The notes under the pieces were generated by a model. The model did no database searches, was not told the DNA's origin, and saw only the letters and a list, made by a program, of their open reading frames with translations. A stretch of DNA of 6,354 bases from an uncultured Ruminococcus sp. (GTDB taxonomy: Bacteria; Bacillota; Clostridia; Oscillospirales; CAG-272): contig URUL01000101.1 in assembly GCA_900551005.1 (NCBI GenBank), positions 1-6,354 of the forward strand, given 5' to 3'. Every line of letters starts with the position of its first letter. The first letter of the stretch is position 1. This document shows positions 5,770 to 6,354 of the stretch, in pieces. The position numbers and the translations under genes were made by a program.

Positions 5770-6354
5770 CTCTTTTCTCGGGTCGATATACTTGGCAGCC
5801 TCGGCAAATCTGCCGTAAGTGCCCTTTGATTTTTCATATGCTTCATTAGGCTCCATGCCTTTCTTGATGAAATCCGTCATCTTGCCGAGAGATACGAACT
5901 CGTAACCGATAACCTGATCATCCTCATCAAGAGCCATTCTCGTGCAGTAGCCTTCTGTCATCTCGAGGTAACGAACGCCCTTTGCCTTTGTGCCGTACAT
6001 GGTACCGACCATCGAACGTGCGCCCTTGCCGAGATCTTCCATGCCTGCGCCGACAACGAGACCGCCCTCAGAGAAAGCAGACTGTGTACGCCCGTATACG
6101 ATCTGGAGGAAAAGCTCTCTCATAGCTGTATTGATAGCATCGCATACAAGGTCTGTATTGAGCGCCTCGAGTATTGTCTTGCCGGGGAGGATCTCAGCTG
6201 CCATAGCGGCGGAATGAGTCATGCCGGAGCATCCTACTGTTTCAACAAGCGCCTCTTCGATAACACCGTTATTAACATTGAGCGAGAGCTTGCGGGCACC
6301 CTGCTGAGGTGCACACCAGCCTCTGCCGTGGGTATAGCCGGAAATGTCTGAGCT
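5767..6354 (-). CDS. NifU-like iron-sulfur cluster scaffold protein, 5' partial
   Basis: The reading frame is open to the edge of the window, giving 195 visible residues; the true start lies outside. The ATG at 6222 is internal, because family-conserved sequence continues before it: WCAPQQGARKLSLNV and VETVGCSGM. Visible residues 1-75 are NifU/IscU-like, with cysteines at 14 (WCAPQQG), 42 (VGCSGMTHS) and 71 (LVCDAIN). These are the likely ligands for a transiently assembled Fe-S cluster. The C-terminal half (GAGMEDLGKGARSMVGTMYG, then YLEMTEGY and KGTYGRF) is specific to the subfamily that accompanies GGGtGRT proteins rather than to classic IscU. It is the upstream gene of a two-gene operon with GGGtGRT. 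The partner that receives the cluster is unknown, and the GGGtGRT protein is the obvious candidate. Confidence 0.88.
   Translation of the reverse strand, partial: SSDISGYTHGRGWCAPQQGARKLSLNVNNGVIEEALVETVGCSGMTHSAAMAAEILPGKTILEALNTDLVCDAINTAMRELFLQIVYGRTQSAFSEGGLVVGAGMEDLGKGARSMVGTMYGTKAKGVRYLEMTEGYCTRMALDEDDQVIGYEFVSLGKMTDFIKKGMEPNEAYEKSKGTYGRFAEAAKYIDPRKE

Overview
The window looks like chromosomal DNA of an anaerobic, moderate-GC member of the Bacillota, most likely a gut-type Clostridia. The evidence is strong GGAGG-type ribosome binding sites, many intrinsic hairpin-plus-T terminators, and a NifU-like scaffold/GGGtGRT gene pair typical of strict anaerobes. The species cannot be named from the sequence. 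No rRNA, tRNA, CRISPR array, transposase or phage gene was seen.

Layout. Bases 1-276 hold no gene. They contain an intrinsic terminator, three tandem palindromic repeat units and a long near-perfect hairpin that probably terminates the first gene. Bases 277-1098 (minus) encode an AraC-family regulator. A short divergent region (1099-1217) carries a good sigma-70-type promoter for the regulator, an interrupted dyad that is a candidate operator, and a weak promoter for the opposite gene. Bases 1218-4379 (plus) encode a protein of about 1050 residues: an N-terminal DUF5107 beta-sandwich-like domain, a Pro-rich linker and a long TPR array. Bases 4380-4753 are a hairpin-dense gap between convergent genes, with at least two two-way terminators. 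Bases 4754-5752 (minus) encode a GGGtGRT protein. It is preceded in the same operon by a NifU-like iron-sulfur scaffold gene (5767-6354, minus) whose 5' end lies outside the window.

There appear to be two units. The first is a divergent regulator/effector pair: the AraC protein probably senses a small molecule, perhaps a sugar, and controls the DUF5107-TPR protein, whose activity is unknown. The second is a tightly coupled scaffold/GGGtGRT operon whose family context points to iron-sulfur cluster handling, although the GGGtGRT protein has no established function. The two units share only a terminator region and nothing in the sequence links them functionally.
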